Source of the DNA: Ornithinibacillus gellani
GTDB lineage: Bacteria > Bacillota > Bacilli > Bacillales > Amphibacillaceae
Length of the DNA stretch: 64,000 nucleotides
Assembly (NCBI RefSeq): GCF_003730295.1
Contig: NZ_QTSZ01000041.1
Span: 186,001 to 250,000, forward strand
Reading direction: 5' to 3'
This document shows positions 48,019 through 57,814 of this stretch, piece by piece (within the stretch, counting starts at the first letter, position 1; each line of letters opens with the position of its first letter). The position numbers were made by a program, and so were the translations under genes. The notes below the pieces were generated by a model. The model saw only the letters and a program-made list of their open reading frames with translations, did no database searches and was not told the DNA's origin.

Positions 48019-51000
48019 TTAATGGTATTCCTGGTATATCTCATTCAAAAACTCATAGCCATTTTCTGCATATCTAATACATATTCTATCCGCATATTCC
48101 TGTATTTTATTTTTATAAAGTGTTTTAACAATTAGAATCAATTCTTCCTCATTATAAGTATTAATGGTATCCGAATTAAGACTTTCAAGAATAATTTCTC
48201 CAACCTCTTTAGGGGATTTCTCTACAAGTCTTGATAATTCCTCAAACAAAGACATGAAATGGTAATCGTTTTTTGTGAACTTTACAGAGTCCTTAATCCA
48301 CTCTAATACTTCAGAATCAATATTTTCAATAAATCCTATCCAATCAGCCAGTTTTGAACATGTATTCTGAAACTCAGATTTTTGAATGTTTTCTTTTAAT
48401 AACTTATGTAATTTAGACCATAAAGATATTACTTTAATTCTCAGCTCTTTATTTCTTTTATCTTCAATACGCCAGAAAAAATCAATAATTTCATCAATTT
48501 GCGATACTTCCTTGTTATTTATTAATATAGAGATTAAACTATTCGGATCATTAATATTCTCCCAGCCCTTAATAAAACCAACGCATATATGTTGAACTAT
48601 TTGTTCATTAGCATGAGTTTCCTTAAAATCATAATGCAATGCCATGCTATAATGTTCATTTTCTTTTAATAGATTGTATATTTCCTTATATATTTTATTA
48701 TTAGCCCATAAATAACCAGTAAATGTCGCTTCCCACAATTTGATATCTTCTTTCGGAAAAATAGTATTTATGTTGTTCTTTACCCAATTCTCATCCAAAT
48801 AATAAAGATTTGGAAGATACTCACCTAAATTAACATAAAGCTCAATTGCCTTATCATTATCTATTAGATATGTGAACTCATTTTTAATTGTACTTTTCCA
48901 CCTATTGTTGCCAATAATTGCATTATTTCTTGCATAACGGAGAGAATAAACAATTAATGCTGATATTACTCTGCCTTTTGGTGAATTTAAGGAAATGTCC
49001 ACAAGCCTATCTTCATTCAAGGATTTATTTTCAACTCTTGGTAATAAATATAATAATACTTCTTCCGCTTCATCCAACAACTCAATTTCAAATGCATTAC
49101 CATCTTCCTTTGTTCCATCTTCGATGAGATCTGCAATTGCTATTATTATCAAGTCACGATAGTTTGTATTATCTTTCCTTTCCCAAAAGTTGACTTTCAT
49201 AATAATTTCTTTAATGTAATCAAATACATTGCCCCATAAAAAAAACTTCTTGTTATTCCACGCCTCTTTTAGTCCTCTTATAATCGAATATTGATATTTT
49301 AATTTTACAGTTTGGAATGGCTGTAAATCATCTGAAAATTTACTAGGATCTTCGATTATAGACCTTCTTAAACAATCTGCTAAGCCTTCTTCTGTTGGAT
49401 TTTTGATTCCATTTTCTTCTTTAAATAGATTTAAATATTTTGCTATCTCCTTATTTGATTTACTTAGTAACTCTTTTTCTTCAATTGGACTTACATTCCC
49501 GCTCCAACTTTCAAAATAAAACGGTAACCCGGGATGACTTACCTCGGCAGAATTTATCTTGTCGTATTTCTCGTACAGTTCAATAACCGCTCTATTCTTC
49601 GATCTAATTAGTGGAAATAGTAACTCTTTCTTTTTATATGCATATATTTTATTAGCATAGTCAGTTGTATTTTCAGGTATATAGAATTTTGCATTCTCTA
49701 TCTTATCGACTAAACTACCAATTTGGTCATCGCTAAATTTTGTACAGTTATTCTTCAACAGTTCATAAACCTCATGTTTTAAAGATGAATCGTCAAAAAT
49801 ATTTTCTTCCCAATTCCATAAGTATTTATTGAATTCCTCATACCTAATATTTATTGTATGTACAATTAATCTTTTAAATATTGGATGTCTCCTTCCTATA
49901 AAATCCTCAATAACCTCTGTTACTATTGAATAGTTCATAAATTTAAGTATATCTCTAATAAAATGAACTATTATCATTTCATATTTACTAATCGATCTAT
50001 TTTGTTCATGATCTTCTATGGCTGGAATTTGTATGTTATTAAATCGATTTGGCACCATATTAATAATTTCTTCTATCTTATTAGTAGCCATTATAACAAC
50101 TTGCTTCCCACAAACCTTTGCAATATCATGGTTGAACTTTTTTAGTATATTACTAAGATAGTAATTATTCACATTCGGATTATACTTCTCATTTTCTTTA
50201 TTCTTAAAACCGAGAGTAATATCCAGTAATTTTAAAGCCAAATTCTTATCATGGTTTTTAAGAACTTTCGGGAAAATGTTCTTGAGAAGTTCAGATTCTA
50301 TCAAACTAGAATTCCATCTAGAATTAAGCGATTCACGCAAATAATTAAAGTGTTCATCTTTAATTAATTCGGAAGGTAAAGAGAATACAATTTTAATAAG
50401 CATCCAATCTGTTCTAAAGTTATCTATTTTTTCCCCATCTGGCGACTTGTACTCCATAATTCGGTCTATTATACTCACTAGTAGTTTATTTGTTTTAGTT
50501 CTAGCATTAGGACTTATACTGTTCCGTGTTGATAATAATTCGAGATAATCTAAAACATACCAATCTGGAATAGTATAATAACCCTCTTGTCTTGCAGATT
50601 CCTTTGGTGTTGGATTATTTTCTGGATTAAAGTACCCTTGTTCCTTAAGTGGCTCAAGCCATACTTCTGGATCCGCTGATTTTAGAATCTTTCTAAAAAA
50701 ATATCTTCTTTGTGGTTCGTCATTTTTAATTAATTGCAAAGCTCTATCTATTCTTTCATCATCAGGATTTTGAAGAGATTCATTCAAAATGTTATAGGAG
50801 TCAAATAAATAACTAGTTGAATGGTTTATATCCTTATTCCAATTTTTAATTATTTCATATAATTGTCCGTAACCCTTCTCGTCCTTCTCATAACCTAACA
50901 CTTTTATTCCCATCGAGTTATAATAAGATTGTTCAAATCCTAGTATATTTTCTTCCCCTTTATAGAAAGGTTGGAGAGTAAAATGTCTTAATTCCTTATT

Positions 51001-51684
51001 TTTTGAGTGATCAAATTTCGTTACAAGGAAGTCAAGTAGTTCAAACTCTGCCATTCCGTACCCAACAAATAAAACAACATATTTCTCAAAAATATTTTCA
51101 AGAAACTTCCTAAAGTTTTCATTATTATATCTTTGTATATATTGGGGAACTGTAAAAACTAGAGAATTCTTATCATTTATCGAACCATGAATATGATAAA
51201 GTTTAGTCCTATCTATTTCTAATGGATTAAAGTCATTATATATAATTTGAGTTGGATTAAATTTTTGATCAAAACAAGTATCTGCATTTGTTGTAATAAA
51301 TAATCCTCTTAGCCCATGTAATTCATTATATATATTTTGTTTATTAATTAATTCAGAAACTGGTTGCAGGGCTTTTTCTAATTCCTCATAGAATGCATCT
51401 ATTTGTTTATTTCTTTTCAAGATATCATGACATATCGTTATTATTTTTTTATGATCATTGATGCTAGATAAGGTTTCCTTCTCTCTAAAATTAATACAAG
51501 TAGCACCATCTTCTTTCATTTCAGTAAAACATCTATTAATTAAATTTGCTGCCAGTTGATCCCAGCCTTTACATCCTACTAAACGCGATACACCCGCTCC
51601 TAGAAATATTGCTAACTTATCGTTATTTACAGCATCTTTTATTTCTGTTGGAAGGCTAGGTATTTTTGAAATTAAGGTACTCAT
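48019..51684 (-). CDS. Large SIR2-domain protein, probable antiphage NADase (DSR-like)
   Basis: A 1221-aa protein with an N-terminal SIR2 domain (about 1-300): AIFLGAGVS (25-33), FITTNAD (129-135), catalytic-type His166 in YHIHGSIN and VLFVGYGMAEFE (204-215). The remaining ~900 residues are helical and repeat-like, with no other enzyme motif visible. Defence sirtuins of this build (DSR1/DSR2 and others) degrade NAD+ when a phage trigger binds the C-terminal part. The ATG at 51684 follows AGGAGG; an in-frame ATG 63 bp upstream has no site. A 219-bp gap with a possible TATAAT -10 separates it from the caspase gene, so it may have its own promoter. Confidence 0.85.
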   Translation of the reverse strand: MSTLISKIPSLPTEIKDAVNNDKLAIFLGAGVSRLVGCKGWDQLAANLINRCFTEMKEDGATCINFREKETLSSINDHKKIITICHDILKRNKQIDAFYEELEKALQPVSELINKQNIYNELHGLRGLFITTNADTCFDQKFNPTQIIYNDFNPLEIDRTKLYHIHGSINDKNSLVFTVPQYIQRYNNENFRKFLENIFEKYVVLFVGYGMAEFELLDFLVTKFDHSKNKELRHFTLQPFYKGEENILGFEQSYYNSMGIKVLGYEKDEKGYGQLYEIIKNWNKDINHSTSYLFDSYNILNESLQNPDDERIDRALQLIKNDEPQRRYFFRKILKSADPEVWLEPLKEQGYFNPENNPTPKESARQEGYYTIPDWYVLDYLELLSTRNSISPNARTKTNKLLVSIIDRIMEYKSPDGEKIDNFRTDWMLIKIVFSLPSELIKDEHFNYLRESLNSRWNSSLIESELLKNIFPKVLKNHDKNLALKLLDITLGFKNKENEKYNPNVNNYYLSNILKKFNHDIAKVCGKQVVIMATNKIEEIINMVPNRFNNIQIPAIEDHEQNRSISKYEMIIVHFIRDILKFMNYSIVTEVIEDFIGRRHPIFKRLIVHTINIRYEEFNKYLWNWEENIFDDSSLKHEVYELLKNNCTKFSDDQIGSLVDKIENAKFYIPENTTDYANKIYAYKKKELLFPLIRSKNRAVIELYEKYDKINSAEVSHPGLPFYFESWSGNVSPIEEKELLSKSNKEIAKYLNLFKEENGIKNPTEEGLADCLRRSIIEDPSKFSDDLQPFQTVKLKYQYSIIRGLKEAWNNKKFFLWGNVFDYIKEIIMKVNFWERKDNTNYRDLIIIAIADLIEDGTKEDGNAFEIELLDEAEEVLLYLLPRVENKSLNEDRLVDISLNSPKGRVISALIVYSLRYARNNAIIGNNRWKSTIKNEFTYLIDNDKAIELYVNLGEYLPNLYYLDENWVKNNINTIFPKEDIKLWEATFTGYLWANNKIYKEIYNLLKENEHYSMALHYDFKETHANEQIVQHICVGFIKGWENINDPNSLISILINNKEVSQIDEIIDFFWRIEDKRNKELRIKVISLWSKLHKLLKENIQKSEFQNTCSKLADWIGFIENIDSEVLEWIKDSVKFTKNDYHFMSLFEELSRLVEKSPKEVGEIILESLNSDTINTYNEEELILIVKTLYKNKIQEYADRICIRYAENGYEFLNEIYQEYH

Positions 51685-51903
51685 GAGATTCCTCCTATAA
51701 ACTCCATAGCGTAGGAGATGGTTCAACTGTATACATGAAGCTAGCAACGTTCCTACTGTTTCGGAGTAAATAAATACGATTTAGAGAAAAATTTAACATT
51801 TCTCCTAATTATATTAATAAATGAAAGTGTCGGGAAGGTTCGTCCACTTTGGTAGAAAAAATGGTACAAGAGTCCCCTCCCCCCCATGCTTTTTCCTACT
51901 TTC

Positions 51904-53448
51904 CTATACTTTAATTAATTGTTCTTCTAATTTACTTACCTTGTTTAAGTCCAAATAATACTGTTTTATAGTCATTTCCATAAAAGCTCTTCTGTTTTCT
52001 GATGTTCTTATTGTCTTATATTTTTTATTATAAAATAATGTGAAATCGTGGATTGTTCCAAATAATCCTGAACATGCCAAGTCCCAATCATGCAATTCAA
52101 TCGGTGCTATATCTAAATCTGTACTCATAATAAAATACTTGTCCAATTCAGGTATATACGCATCCATTTCCTCAAATAATTCTTCTTCAGTTATTTCCTC
52201 ATTTTTAAGATCGTTATATATCTTTATTACTTTCTCCGCGAGGGTTACCATTCGTGATAGAATATCTTTTGTTTTAAATACCAAGTGTTCTTTGCTAGCT
52301 ATATTTTTTATATTCAAGCTTCTTAATTGCTCGTAGTAAGGATGAATGTTGTAATGAACTCCATTTAAGATAAAAGTTTCTTTACCATTGATTTTATACC
52401 ACCATTTTTTATCTTGCTTTTCATCTACCCATGTTGTATGACATATATAATTGTTTTTTAATATATCGATTTCATCTCTACCGAAGTAAACCCATATAAT
52501 GTTTGGTAATTTATTAATCCACCTTTTTTCGGCAATTTCATTATTATAGACTTCAATTTTTTTAGCCTGGTCTTTGATCTTTAATGATATCTTCCCAATT
52601 TCCTCTAATGACAGCGGTTCCTTTAAAATCACCTTAAATGAATATCTTTTGGCTAAGCCTGTATGAACGGGCTCAACTTTGTAAATTATATAATTGTCAT
52701 ATTCGGCATATATATTGGTTGAATAGTACGGCTGATATTCTTTTACATCAAAGAATATTGTTCCTCCCATATTTGCCTTGAAAACGGGATGTTGCTTTTT
52801 ATCAGGATTTCTTTTATTCCACACTTCTAAATACAAGGACACAAGTCTTTGTATATCATATAAAGATACTTTTCCTTGTTTGACTATGTGCTTATCTTGA
52901 AATGCATCACAGAGAAAACTTGTAAATACACTTACAGGCTTTTCGGGATGTCCATAAGAGACTTGGTCTGAATTGCTAGATGATAACACTGCATACCCTT
53001 CACCTTGGAACTCCTCTACTGTCTTTTCGATGTTAAAAGAAGAAGTTTCATCAATTGAAAAGTTGCCCGAAAAGCAACAATCTAATAATATCACCTTACT
53101 CTTTGCCTGGATTTCCTTAAAGTGTTCTATAATTTCTTGTGTACTTATGATTCCATCACTAAAAACTAGATAGTGTTGGCCATCTATAGTAGCACCATGA
53201 CCTGAAAAGTAAAAAATTAGAGTATCATTTTTATCGATTGTTGTTACCTTAGATAAAGCACGCATAAAATCTTCTGTTTTAACATCGCCATACTTCCCAC
53301 AAGTTGTAATATTTTGTTTTTGTACCTTCAATCCTCTTATTAAAGCTTCTTCCATTAAAGCAACATCATTCGTACAAAAAGGTAGGTCAGCAACATCAGG
53401 AATATAATAATTACTTACACCAACTACAAGAGCGTTTAAATTAGACAT
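51904..53448 (-). CDS. Caspase-family (C14, metacaspase-like) protease with unknown C-terminal domain
   Basis: A 514-aa protein. Residues about 1-225 form the caspase-hemoglobinase fold: LVVGVSNYYIPDVADLPFCTNDV at the start, His84 in IFYFSGHGA and Cys125 in VILLDCCFSG as the dyad. The dyad is intact, so it should be active. Residues about 240-514 match no domain I know and may sense the trigger or bind partners. Bacterial caspases in defence loci cleave effector or regulator proteins after infection is sensed. It starts 12 bp after the 274-aa gene and is probably cotranslated with it. Confidence 0.85.
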   Translation of the reverse strand: MSNLNALVVGVSNYYIPDVADLPFCTNDVALMEEALIRGLKVQKQNITTCGKYGDVKTEDFMRALSKVTTIDKNDTLIFYFSGHGATIDGQHYLVFSDGIISTQEIIEHFKEIQAKSKVILLDCCFSGNFSIDETSSFNIEKTVEEFQGEGYAVLSSSNSDQVSYGHPEKPVSVFTSFLCDAFQDKHIVKQGKVSLYDIQRLVSLYLEVWNKRNPDKKQHPVFKANMGGTIFFDVKEYQPYYSTNIYAEYDNYIIYKVEPVHTGLAKRYSFKVILKEPLSLEEIGKISLKIKDQAKKIEVYNNEIAEKRWINKLPNIIWVYFGRDEIDILKNNYICHTTWVDEKQDKKWWYKINGKETFILNGVHYNIHPYYEQLRSLNIKNIASKEHLVFKTKDILSRMVTLAEKVIKIYNDLKNEEITEEELFEEMDAYIPELDKYFIMSTDLDIAPIELHDWDLACSGLFGTIHDFTLFYNKKYKTIRTSENRRAFMEMTIKQYYLDLNKVSKLEEQLIKV

Positions 53449-53460
53449 ATTATCACACCT

Positions 53461-54285
53461 TCATTGAACGGTATCTTGTGAGGATTTCAAGAAAAATTCT
53501 ATAAAATCCCTGCCAAATTTTGAAATTTGAAATTGATCTTTTGATTTCATTTTAGGGTCTTTTAAACTTGGTAATCGTTTCTTGGTCTTGCCAAAGGCTA
53601 TATTTAAAAATTTGTGAATTTCACTAATTGATTTAAAAAGCGTCTCTAAGTCTCCTAATGTTTGAACTTCCTTTTTTGTAGTTAACAAACCAAGCCGTAA
53701 TAAATTATTTCTAACCGAATCATATTGTTCGTAACTCAAACCATGCTTTTCCATTACATCATGAAACGTTTCTGAACCTTGTCCTATGTATAAATTTTGA
53801 CTGTAAATTCTTAATACAGAAATATCAACTAATCTTAGTTCCTCCATTACATCGTAATAAGTTAAAACAAAATCTTCAGTGATATAATCGTGCATCGTTA
53901 TCTTGACAAAACCATTAATAAGAAATTCAATTTTATCTTCTTGAGGTTCATTGAGAGCATACTCTAATACATATCCAAATAATTTGTCTATTTGTTCCTG
54001 TTGTTTATCTGTCTTTGATTGGAAATTATTTTGAATATCATTAATACAAGCCTTTAGTTCTTCAATAATTCTATTAATATTTTTTTCGAATTGCATTCGC
54101 TTATATGATGATACTGCACCGGAAATACCTGGTATAAGTGAGGCACCTGCATCAGCTGCAATCTCAACTGCAAAATGTTCAACCTGTTCTTTAGCTTCTT
54201 TGGATGCATATGAAGAAGCAACATCTAAAAATGTATTTATTCCTAACCCAGATATTGATTTGACTCCATCTTTAAATTTACCCAT
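53461..54285 (-). CDS. Unrecognised 274-aa defence-island protein
   Basis: I do not recognise a family with confidence. Residues about 8-60 are Gly/Ala-rich and mildly hydrophobic (SISGLGINTFLDVASSYAS; AADAGASLIPGISGAVSSYK). Residues 65-105 are a charged helical, probably coiled-coil stretch. The second half resembles a winged helix (YEQYDSVRNNLLRLGLLTTKK, then FQISKFGRDFIEFF), an arrangement recalling Abi-alpha/DUF4393 proteins. It sits tightly between the kinase and caspase genes, so a regulator, a caspase substrate or a membrane-acting effector are all possible. Start: ATG at 54285 after AAGGGGG. Confidence 0.7.
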   Translation of the reverse strand: MGKFKDGVKSISGLGINTFLDVASSYASKEAKEQVEHFAVEIAADAGASLIPGISGAVSSYKRMQFEKNINRIIEELKACINDIQNNFQSKTDKQQEQIDKLFGYVLEYALNEPQEDKIEFLINGFVKITMHDYITEDFVLTYYDVMEELRLVDISVLRIYSQNLYIGQGSETFHDVMEKHGLSYEQYDSVRNNLLRLGLLTTKKEVQTLGDLETLFKSISEIHKFLNIAFGKTKKRLPSLKDPKMKSKDQFQISKFGRDFIEFFLKSSQDTVQ

Positions 54286-54364
54286 TCTTCTTTTCCCCCT
54301 TCAAGGAGATTCAAAATTTTATATAATGCCATTTAATGAAAAGAAATAGTTCAAAAAGATAATA

Positions 54365-55840
54365 CTAGATTCTTTGTCTATCAATCTTTTCTAATAAATT
54401 AGAAGCTTCATATCTATACTGAGCGCATCCCTCTAATATCCCGCGAGAAATATCGTAAATGCTATTTTCATCTGTATTTTCGCAAACGGAATATGCGATA
54501 CTAGCAAATATATCGTAATTTTGAAATTGACGGTAACCTGTGGCAACTACATAACCTTGATTAATTGCCTCTAAAGTAGAGATTTGATCTAATGAATTCA
54601 TTTTTACAATTAAATTACCAAAAGACGAAATCCGATGCTTTACTAAATAATCACAAATCATATCAGTTTCTACTAATTCCTTAATAAATTCATTTACCTG
54701 TAGAGTAAAGATGTTATTTTGTATGTTTTCCAACACTTGTTTCTTATCAATGCTTTTATCTCGTAGATTTAATTTAACTTTTATATCTCTAATGATTTCA
54801 TCTACCGTATCATACCTCTTATCTTTACTGCGACTTGTACACTTTTCAACAATAAAAGTTAATAAATGCTCTGTATTATTCGCTCCCAAGGTAAATACAT
54901 AATCAATCATCTTACCGAGTGAATAAATATCACTCTTCTTATCAAGTTTAGTAAAGTCTCCTATGGCTAAAGGATCGATAAATATATGATTATTTTTTTC
55001 GGTTGCAGATGATTTCAAACTTCTTTCAATTGATTCGTCTTTGCTAAGGCCAAAATCACTAATAACAAAATCATTCCCTATCTTCAATACATTCCCAAGG
55101 TGTAAATCTCTATGAATAATAGAATGATCGTGAGCATACTTCATACCTTCTAATACATCAAAAATAATTTTCAATCTCTGCTGGAAAGATATATCTACTT
55201 CCTTTCTTAGATATTCATATAAATTGATATCAGCTCTTTCCATTAAATACGAGTGGGTTGTAGGATCAAAACTATAAACATTTAAAATTTGTGGGCAATC
55301 TTTAAGCTTTTGCATGTTTTCAAATTCATACTTCATTCTTTTTTGTAGATTAGTGTCATCTTTATGAGATTTATTTAATTCCTTTCTCAAAACGTTCTTT
55401 TCCACAAATAATATGTTACAATAAGAGCCTTCATCAATTTTGTTATCACTTGAAAGTTCTATTGGTGTATTTTCCGTATTAATTACCATTATTCCATTCC
55501 GTTCAAGGAACTTAACTACTTTATCAACTATATTCCCAGAGGTATTTTTGTCAAAGCTTGAGAGTTCTAAAATGTTAATAATGTTTTCTACTAGCTTTAT
55601 TCTCTTTTCCTCTTTAACATTTCCAAACTGGTCTGTAAGCAATTCAGTGTCATTAAATTGAAAATCTCCTTCACTACTAAAATAGTCATAGATATCTAAA
55701 TAATCCACACTTAAAATGGACATTTCAAAATAGTAATCTAGAATAATTCCATTATAATTATAATTTGTCACTGTAACTTTCCTATCCCATAATCTATCAT
55801 CAAAGAATTTCAATAGCTTTATATATTCATTATGATTCAT
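54365..55840 (-). CDS. Serine/threonine protein kinase (Hanks type) of the defence island
   Basis: A 491-aa soluble kinase without a membrane segment. The N-terminal ~130 residues are of unknown type. The kinase domain spans about 130-355: degenerate Gly loop IDEGSYCNILFV, Lys153 in VLRKEL, catalytic IHRDLHLGNVL (Asp245, Asn250) and SDFGLS (Asp262). These residues are intact, so it is probably active. A helical C-terminal region (360-491) follows. Its start overlaps the end of the GmrSD-like gene by 11 bases, with GGAGG inside that gene, which shows translational coupling. Phosphorylation of the downstream 274-aa or caspase protein is a plausible signalling step. Confidence 0.88.
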   Translation of the reverse strand: MNHNEYIKLLKFFDDRLWDRKVTVTNYNYNGIILDYYFEMSILSVDYLDIYDYFSSEGDFQFNDTELLTDQFGNVKEEKRIKLVENIINILELSSFDKNTSGNIVDKVVKFLERNGIMVINTENTPIELSSDNKIDEGSYCNILFVEKNVLRKELNKSHKDDTNLQKRMKYEFENMQKLKDCPQILNVYSFDPTTHSYLMERADINLYEYLRKEVDISFQQRLKIIFDVLEGMKYAHDHSIIHRDLHLGNVLKIGNDFVISDFGLSKDESIERSLKSSATEKNNHIFIDPLAIGDFTKLDKKSDIYSLGKMIDYVFTLGANNTEHLLTFIVEKCTSRSKDKRYDTVDEIIRDIKVKLNLRDKSIDKKQVLENIQNNIFTLQVNEFIKELVETDMICDYLVKHRISSFGNLIVKMNSLDQISTLEAINQGYVVATGYRQFQNYDIFASIAYSVCENTDENSIYDISRGILEGCAQYRYEASNLLEKIDRQRI

Positions 55841-57518
55841 GGGTTAGCCTCCAATGCTCTATCAACTTATTTAATAATTTCTCCTGTCTTTGTTTTAAAG
55901 TATCTTCAGTCCATTCCTTCTCATTTAATACTTGAGAAGTGAGTACAAAAGAACTAACACCTTTCTTAGAACTAAAGTATTTCTCCTTTTTCTTATCAAA
56001 TTCATAATTTTTTGCTTGGCTATTTTTTTGTCTTGATAGCAGCACTAAATTACCTATCTTATGTACATAGTCATCTCTAGTTTCTTGATTAGGGAACCAT
56101 ACAGTCCATTGACTTTTTTCTTGGGGATTTTGTGGCAATACATGTTCTACAGTAATTCGTTCGTAATTATAGGAAGCTTGCCCGTCGGACAATAATGAAT
56201 CCAATTTTAGTAATACTGGTAAACGGACTTTCTTCATTTGGTATAAATCACCGTCTAATTGTTTGACGATAAGTCTTTTTTCTTCATTCGTTAATTGAAG
56301 AGATGATTCATATATAAATAGATTTTTATCGTCTTCAATTTCAATAAGTAGATTTCGGTAACGCTCAATACGTTGATTGATATTGTATCGAAGAATCATC
56401 ATTCCCATTGCCAATCGCTCAAGGTTGGTGAAAAACTTTAATAGCTTTTTAGGTTCATTTTCATTTCTAGATAGATATAGTATTGCGGCAGGAACCCAAT
56501 CACTATTATCAACCTTTAGTAACCAAAAGAATTGGTTATTTATCTCTTCTGCAAAATTAGCGCTTTTATAATTCATTTCTAATATATATTTAAGTGCATT
56601 AGAAAAGGGAACTAACTTACTTTCAATAAACTCCTTTGGTTTCTCAGAAGGTTTAACATAGTCACGGAATTCTTTGATAATTGTTGAACGCAACTTGTAC
56701 TTACGATAAATCATTCTTATATGGGAAAATAACTCATTAAAAGTTTCTCTACCTAAATATTCCTCTGCATTTTCCCACATATCATTGTATTTATCCTGCT
56801 CTTTTTTAGGTAACTTTCCAATAATTTCTGCTTTTAAAATATCTGAATGTGATAAATCAAGACCACGGTCATTTAAAACAGAGAATATACGATACGCTGA
56901 ATCAAAATCTGGCGTGCTTACGACTACTAAATAACACTTCATAATAATAAAGGTAGCAAGTTGAGTCCGTTCTTCTTGTGAAATATTAGAAAGGCGTTTA
57001 ATTAAAAGAAGTGTATTTTTCACTATTTGCTGTTGACTATCATTCTCAACTTTCACTTCTGATGGTAATTTATCAATACCGCCGTCAGCTTGTATATATT
57101 CCCTGAAAAATTCAGCATCCCGATCTCTTAATGTCAATCGAAAACGGTCAGGAGTGCCTCTTAAAGAATTTCCTTCCTCATACAAGAATCCTTTAATCTC
57201 ATTGGCCTTTTCTGGCAATAAATGCTTTAATACAGCTAATAATATAGTTAGAGTAGTTAATCGTTGTTGTCCATCTAGTACTTGTGAATCCGGCCCGTCC
57301 TCCTTTATTAAAACAACACTTCCTAAAAAGTACGGATTCATTTCATTAATGTTATTTGTTGAAGAATTGTCAATGAACTCTAGTAAATCATCTAATAGAA
57401 CTTCTGTATTTTCTTCTGTCCAGGAATATGGTCTTTGAACATTAGGTATTGAAAATGCATAATCGTTACTGAAGATCTTATCTATTGGATACTCTTTAGC
57501 TAATAAACTAGTTGTCAT
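55830..57518 (-). CDS. GmrSD-like DUF262/DUF1524 nuclease
   Basis: A 562-aa single-chain protein. The DUF262 part (about 10-230) has IPNVQRPYSW and the hallmark DGQQR (82-86), a ParB-like NTP-binding/hydrolysis site. The DUF1524 HNH-type part has VEHVLPQNP (His459) and HKIGNLVLLSRQKNSQAKN. GmrSD enzymes are type IV restriction nucleases that cut modified (for example glucosylated) phage DNA. It is the first gene after the terminator of the restriction-modification operon and overlaps the kinase start, so it may also be the nuclease of the kinase/caspase group. AGGTGAATAAAA precedes the ATG. Confidence 0.9.
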   Translation of the reverse strand: MTTSLLAKEYPIDKIFSNDYAFSIPNVQRPYSWTEENTEVLLDDLLEFIDNSSTNNINEMNPYFLGSVVLIKEDGPDSQVLDGQQRLTTLTILLAVLKHLLPEKANEIKGFLYEEGNSLRGTPDRFRLTLRDRDAEFFREYIQADGGIDKLPSEVKVENDSQQQIVKNTLLLIKRLSNISQEERTQLATFIIMKCYLVVVSTPDFDSAYRIFSVLNDRGLDLSHSDILKAEIIGKLPKKEQDKYNDMWENAEEYLGRETFNELFSHIRMIYRKYKLRSTIIKEFRDYVKPSEKPKEFIESKLVPFSNALKYILEMNYKSANFAEEINNQFFWLLKVDNSDWVPAAILYLSRNENEPKKLLKFFTNLERLAMGMMILRYNINQRIERYRNLLIEIEDDKNLFIYESSLQLTNEEKRLIVKQLDGDLYQMKKVRLPVLLKLDSLLSDGQASYNYERITVEHVLPQNPQEKSQWTVWFPNQETRDDYVHKIGNLVLLSRQKNSQAKNYEFDKKKEKYFSSKKGVSSFVLTSQVLNEKEWTEDTLKQRQEKLLNKLIEHWRLTHES

Positions 57519-57652
57519 TTTTATTCACCTCATTTATTTTAGAAGTACTGGAATGGTTCGGGTGCTTCCATTAGGAAATATGCAGTTTGAACCCCGTCCA
57601 TCCTACTCTCTTATGATTATACAGAAAATTTCCATTTTCTTCTCCCATTTTA

Positions 57653-57687
57653 CAAAAAAAGACCTATTACTTAAAATAAGTAATAGG
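57653..57687 (-). terminator. Terminator of the restriction-modification operon
   Basis: CCTATTACTTA (57663-57673) and TAAGTAATAGG (57677-57687) form a perfect 11-bp stem with a 3-base loop; seven Ts follow on the minus strand. It separates this operon from the GmrSD/kinase unit. Nothing else is evident between 57519 and 57814. Confidence 0.9.
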
Positions 57688-57814
57688 CAGGATTCAATTT
57701 ATTATTTTTTCAAGCTAATCATTCGCATATCGAAGCCTTGCAGTATAATGTCAAAACTAATCGATTCATTGGTGTTTATTACATTAATTCTTTAACAACT
57801 ATCCTAATTTAAAG

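Noticed and set aside
57582-57595. T-loop-like sequence GGGGTTCAAACTGC on the minus strand, as if a tRNA end or attachment site
   Set aside because: The flanks cannot form the 5-bp T stem or an acceptor stem, and no direct repeat of it was found at the other island edge.
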